Part shown: positions 4,403 through 7,561 of the stretch, in pieces
Layout of the letters: the number at the start of each line of letters is the position of its first letter
How positions within the stretch are numbered: the first letter of the stretch is position 1
Assembly (NCBI GenBank): GCA_014729565.1
Contig: WJJR01000441.1
Location: forward strand, 1 to 7,561
Source of the DNA: Candidatus Zixiibacteriota bacterium
Lineage (GTDB): Bacteria > Zixibacteria > MSB-5A5 > WJJR01
Length of the DNA: 7,561 nt
Direction: 5' to 3'
The notes under the pieces: generated by a model
Told to the model about the DNA's origin: nothing
Databases searched by the model: none
The model's input: only the letters and a program-made list of their open reading frames with translations
Position numbers and translations under genes: made by a program

Positions 4403-5440
4403 ATGCTGGAACTGGGTGGAATTGTAGAAGCAGTCGGGGAGATGATCTCCTCAGTGATGGGATCACTCGGCTTCGGGTCGGGGATGATCACGCTGATGCA
4501 ACTGCTGACCGCTGCCCTGGCAGTGATCTCTTTTGCGGCTGTTCTGACGCTCTTCCTGGTGTGGATGGAGCGCAAGGTATCGGCACGGTTCCAGATGCGG
4601 GTCGGGCCGTATCGCGTGGGCTGGCAGGGCACGATCCAGACCGTCGCCGATGCGGTTAAGTTGTTGCAGAAAGAAGACATAACACCTGTAAATGTCGACC
4701 GGGCGATCTACTTCTGGGCCCCGGTCGTGACTTTTGTAGCGGCGGTGGCCGTGTATGTCACGATGCCGTTCGGCGAAGGGCTGATCGTCCGCGACCTCAA
4801 CATCGGCATCCTCTACATCATAGCTATTACAACATTTACCGTGATTGGCCTGCTCATGGCGGGTTGGTCATCGAACAATAAGTACTCGTTGTTGGGCGGA
4901 TTCCGGTCGGCGGCCCAGGTGGTATCGTACGAGGTGCCGTTGGCGATCGCGATTCTGGGCGTCGTCATGCTCACGGAGACGCTGTCGATGCTCGAGATCG
5001 TCCACCAGCAGTCCAAGTTCTACCAGTGGCATGTCTGGCGGCAGCCGTTGGGCTTCATCGTGTTCTGGATTGCGGGAACCGCTGAAGTCAACCGGACACC
5101 GTTCGACCTTCCCGAGGCTGACTCGGAATTGGTTGCCGGATTCGTCACCGAGTACTCGGGGATGAAGTTCGCGATGTTCTTCCTGGCCGAGTTTGTCAAC
5201 ATGTTCACGCTGTCGGCGGTGGCGACAACGTTGTATTTCGGTGGCTGGAACGGGCCGCTGCTGCCGTCGTGGGCGTGGTTCATGATCAAGGCCATGGCTG
5301 GTGTGTTTGTGCTGATGTGGTTCCGCTGGACTTATCCACGGCTGCGTGTCGACCAGTTGATGGGCTTCGCGTGGAAGTTCCTGCTGCCGTTGGCGTTCTT
5401 GAACCTGATCCTGACCGGTCTGGGGATCCACTTCTTCTAA
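4403..5440 (+). CDS. nuoH: NADH:quinone oxidoreductase subunit H
   Basis: The product has 345 residues and about eight membrane helices. NuoH links the hydrophilic and membrane arms of complex I and forms most of the quinone chamber and the start of the proton path. The N-terminal signature is WMERKVSARFQMRVGPYRVG (54-73), containing Glu56 and the Arg-rich loop at the quinone site. The long central loop is AEVNRTPFDLPEADSELVAG (227-246), with the acidic residues typical of the E-channel, followed by YSGMKFAMFFLAEF (251-264). The ATG at 4403 has no clear Shine-Dalgarno, so it may depend on translation from nuoA 26 bases upstream. A few segments, for instance the codons near 4680-4695 and 4815-4845, use AT-rich synonymous codons unlike the rest of the gene. 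nuoI, the usual next gene, is missing. Confidence 0.97.
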   Translation: MLELGGIVEAVGEMISSVMGSLGFGSGMITLMQLLTAALAVISFAAVLTLFLVWMERKVSARFQMRVGPYRVGWQGTIQTVADAVKLLQKEDITPVNVDRAIYFWAPVVTFVAAVAVYVTMPFGEGLIVRDLNIGILYIIAITTFTVIGLLMAGWSSNNKYSLLGGFRSAAQVVSYEVPLAIAILGVVMLTETLSMLEIVHQQSKFYQWHVWRQPLGFIVFWIAGTAEVNRTPFDLPEADSELVAGFVTEYSGMKFAMFFLAEFVNMFTLSAVATTLYFGGWNGPLLPSWAWFMIKAMAGVFVLMWFRWTYPRLRVDQLMGFAWKFLLPLAFLNLILTGLGIHFF

Positions 5441-5452
5441 GCGATTGCGTTT

Positions 5453-6025
5453 ATGGATACGTTTTCACTCGCGTTCTTCGTGCTGGCCTTCCTGATCGTC
5501 GCCTCGGCGATCTTTGTGGTCTCCTCGAAGAACATCTTTCACTCGGCGATCTTTCTGATCCTGGCGCTGTCTGGTGTGGCCGGACTCTTCGTCATGTTGC
5601 ACGCCTACTTTCTGGCGGCGGCGCAGGTGTTGATCTACGTCGGGGCGATTTCGGTACTGATGATCTTCGCGGTGATGCTGACGTCGCGCATCGCCGACAA
5701 AGAGATCCGTCATACCAATGAACAGGTCGGCATCGGGCTGTTGATTTCCGGCGGCCTGCTGGCGGTCATTCTCTACTCGCTGTACAACACGCCATTTACC
5801 ATATCGGATCAGCCGATTGCCGAAGGCGCGGGAATGACATTGGGCCGGCTGTTGCTCACAAAGTTCGTGCTGCCGTTTGAGGTGGTGTCGGTGCTCCTGT
5901 TGGCGGCGCTGATCGGAGCGATCATCATCGCGCGGCGTGATACGAAAACAGGCGACAGCGTGCCGCCGCGTCCGATTCCATTGCCCAAATCATTGCAGCA
6001 AGCAAAGGGAGAATCCGAGTCATGA
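5453..6025 (+). CDS. nuoJ: NADH:quinone oxidoreductase subunit J
   Basis: The product has 190 residues and five predicted membrane helices, at about residues 5-24, 29-50, 54-77, 92-113 and 141-162. NuoJ lies between NuoA/H and NuoK. Its third helix takes part in coupling quinone reduction to proton movement. That helix is clear here as AAAQVLIYVGAISVLMIFAV (55-74). The last helix ends in IIIARRD, and a polar, proline-containing tail (167-190) follows. The start lies 12 bases after the nuoH stop and has no strong ribosome site. Its TGA overlaps the ATG of nuoK (ATGA, 6022-6025), so the two are translationally coupled. Confidence 0.95.
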   Translation: MDTFSLAFFVLAFLIVASAIFVVSSKNIFHSAIFLILALSGVAGLFVMLHAYFLAAAQVLIYVGAISVLMIFAVMLTSRIADKEIRHTNEQVGIGLLISGGLLAVILYSLYNTPFTISDQPIAEGAGMTLGRLLLTKFVLPFEVVSVLLLAALIGAIIIARRDTKTGDSVPPRPIPLPKSLQQAKGESES

Positions 6026-6333
6026 CCGTCGGTCTCCCCCATTTTCTGGCGTTGTCGGCGATTGTGTTCTGCATCGGCGTCTACGGTATGCTCACCCGCC
6101 GTAATGCGGTCGGCGTGTTGATGTCGATCGAGCTGATGTTCAATGCGGTCAACATTACCCTGGTGGCGTTTGCGCACTACATCACGCCGCAGGATGTCAC
6201 CGGACAGGTGGTGGCGGTGTTTACCATTGCCGTGGCGGCCGCCGAAGCGACTGTCGCACTGGCGATTGTGCTGTTAATCTACCAGCACCACAAAGGCATC
6301 GACGTCGACAATGTCAACATCATGAAGTGGTGA
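6022..6333 (+). CDS. nuoK: NADH:quinone oxidoreductase subunit K
   Basis: The product has 103 residues, close to the usual length of about 100. It has three membrane helices. NuoK resembles MrpC of Na+/H+ antiporters and carries proton-path residues. Glu37 in LMSIELMFNAVN (33-44) and Glu75 in AAAEATVALAIVL (72-84) match the two key membrane glutamates of the E. coli protein (Glu36 and Glu72). GVYGMLTRRN (19-28) is the family's first-loop signature. The ATG overlaps the nuoJ stop, and AAGGGAGA about ten bases upstream can serve as ribosome site. nuoL starts 12 bases after its stop. Confidence 0.97.
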   Translation: MTVGLPHFLALSAIVFCIGVYGMLTRRNAVGVLMSIELMFNAVNITLVAFAHYITPQDVTGQVVAVFTIAVAAAEATVALAIVLLIYQHHKGIDVDNVNIMKW

Positions 6334-6345
6334 TGAGTTTACCCA

Positions 6346-7561
6346 ATGTTTGAGAACGCCTGGATCATACCCGTCTTGCCCGCGTTAGCGATGACGCTGA
6401 TCATGCTGTTCACCCATCGCAACCGGGTTGTTTCAGCGGCGATTTCGATCGGCGCCGTCGGGACTGCATTCTTTTACGCGTGGGCGATTGCCTTTAAGGT
6501 CTGGTTCAATCCCGAGATTCAGCAGTTCTCGTTCGAGTGGCTGAACCTGGGCCCGTCGATGAACATCCCGATCGGGATTCAGATCGACGGTCTCTCGGCG
6601 ATGATGCTGATCGTGGTCAACACCGTCGCCTTCATGGTGCAAATCTACTCGCTAGGCTACATGCACGGTGATCCGCGATTCTCGCGGTACTATGCCTATC
6701 TGTCGCTGTTCACGATGGCAATGAACACGCTGGTTCTGGCCGACAACTTCTTCCTCATGTTCGTCGCGTGGGAGCTGGTGGGCCTCGCCTCGTATCTGTT
6801 GATCGGCTTCTGGTTTGAGAAGAAGTCGGCCGCCGATGCCGGCAAGAAAGCATTTATCACGACTCGTCTCGGTGATCTCGGCTTCATCGTCGGATTGCTG
6901 ATGCTGTATGCCGGGGCGGGGACATTGACATTCGCGGGAGTGTTCAACGCTGTCGAACAGGGTGTGCTTGGCGGTGCGTTTTTGACGACCGCTGCGATCT
7001 TCCTGTTCGGGGGCGCGGTTGGGAAGTCGGCGCAACTGCCGTTGCATGTCTGGCTTCCCGATGCCATGGAAGGCCCCACCCCCGTTTCGGCATTGATCCA
7101 TGCCGCAACGATGGTGGTCGCCGGTGTGTATTTGGTGGCACGCGGCTTCTCGGTCTTCATGGCAGCGGAAACGGCGGCCATGGTCATCGCGTGGGTCGGT
7201 GTGCTGACATCACTGATGGCGGCGACGATCGGTCTTGTGCAAAATGACATCAAACGCGTGCTGGCCTATTCGACTGTCTCGCAGCTCGGCTATATGGTAA
7301 TGGCGCTGGGCCTCGGCGGATTCACCGCGGGGACGTTCCACCTGATGACACACGCGTTCTTCAAGTCGCTGCTGTTCCTCGGCGCCGGCTCGGTCATCCA
7401 TGCGGTGCACACCAATGACATTCGCGAAATGGGCGGGTTGCACGGCAAGATGAAGATCACGTCGACGACCTTCTTCATCGCATCGCTGGCCATCGCCGGC
7501 ATTTTCCCGCTGTCGGGCTTCTGGTCGAAAGATGAGATCGTCGCCACAGCGGCCGCGCAGC
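6346..7561 (+). CDS. nuoL: NADH:quinone oxidoreductase subunit L (3' end outside window)
   Basis: The frame stays open from the ATG at 6346 to the window end, giving 405 residues of a protein normally over 600 long. NuoL is the distal antiporter-like proton pump of complex I. The key residues are present: Glu143 in AWELVGLASYLLIGFW (141-156), Lys227 in VGKSAQLPLHVWLPDAMEGP (225-244), His252 in ALIHAATMV, and His332, His336 and Lys340 in HLMTHAFFKSLLF (332-344). QNDIKRVLAYSTVSQLGYM (299-317) is the usual motif of the discontinuous-helix region. The last visible part, FPLSGFWSKDEI (387-398), is also typical. The missing end would hold the lateral helix. Ribosome site is weak (GATGAG). nuoM and nuoN would be expected next. 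Confidence 0.97.
   Translation, partial: MFENAWIIPVLPALAMTLIMLFTHRNRVVSAAISIGAVGTAFFYAWAIAFKVWFNPEIQQFSFEWLNLGPSMNIPIGIQIDGLSAMMLIVVNTVAFMVQIYSLGYMHGDPRFSRYYAYLSLFTMAMNTLVLADNFFLMFVAWELVGLASYLLIGFWFEKKSAADAGKKAFITTRLGDLGFIVGLLMLYAGAGTLTFAGVFNAVEQGVLGGAFLTTAAIFLFGGAVGKSAQLPLHVWLPDAMEGPTPVSALIHAATMVVAGVYLVARGFSVFMAAETAAMVIAWVGVLTSLMAATIGLVQNDIKRVLAYSTVSQLGYMVMALGLGGFTAGTFHLMTHAFFKSLLFLGAGSVIHAVHTNDIREMGGLHGKMKITSTTFFIASLAIAGIFPLSGFWSKDEIVATAAAQ

Noticed and set aside
4868..5431. 187-residue minus-strand frame opposite nuoH
   Set aside because: A mirror of GC-rich nuoH codons, rich in Arg, Gln and His as such shadows usually are.
6333..6353. ATG at 6333 overlapping the nuoK stop as a nuoL start
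   Set aside because: That frame ends after six codons. The NuoL frame begins at 6346.

Overview
The window reads as chromosomal DNA from a GC-rich, probably uncultured bacterium with a respiratory chain. No marker gene fixes the phylum. The dense intergenic hairpin repeats and the split complex I gene order would suit an FCB-type or other candidate-phylum genome, but that is a weak inference.

Left part (1-2693), an accessory region. Reading leftwards on the minus strand are the N-terminal remnant of an IS1182-type transposase (about 1510-1094), a short unrecognised ORF fused to its broken end (1086-835), and a gene overlapping that ORF by one base (835-260). The last gene encodes a prokaryotic YEATS domain with a C-terminal winged helix-turn-helix. 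On the plus strand from 1860 is an intact stand-alone metacaspase (peptidase C14) with its His-Cys dyad. A predicted acyl-lysine reader with a DNA-binding-like domain, a caspase-like protease and transposon debris lie within 2.5 kb. This looks like the remains of a conflict or defence-type island, but the functional link is inference.

Middle part (2694-4019). A four-helix membrane protein resembling DUF3995 (minus strand, 2829-3260) converges on the metacaspase, with a hairpin repeat between the two stop codons. About 760 bases without a convincing gene follow. They hold a dispersed hairpin repeat, a candidate 151-bp miniature transposable element whose ends match the transposase remnant's end and which carries a 54-bp palindrome, and a cluster of TTGACA/TGACA motifs and palindromes before nuoA.

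Right part (4020-7561), a tight plus-strand operon for membrane-arm subunits of NADH:quinone oxidoreductase (complex I): nuoA, nuoH, nuoJ, nuoK and nuoL, the last cut by the window end. Together they form the quinone-site neck (A, H), the small proton-conducting subunits (J, K) and an antiporter-like pump (L). The order A-H-J-K-L lacks nuoB, C, D and I, so the hydrophilic arm must be encoded elsewhere.

The two strongest leads are the YEATS-wHTH/metacaspase neighbourhood and the paired-hairpin repeats, whose arm differences are compensatory within each small hairpin.
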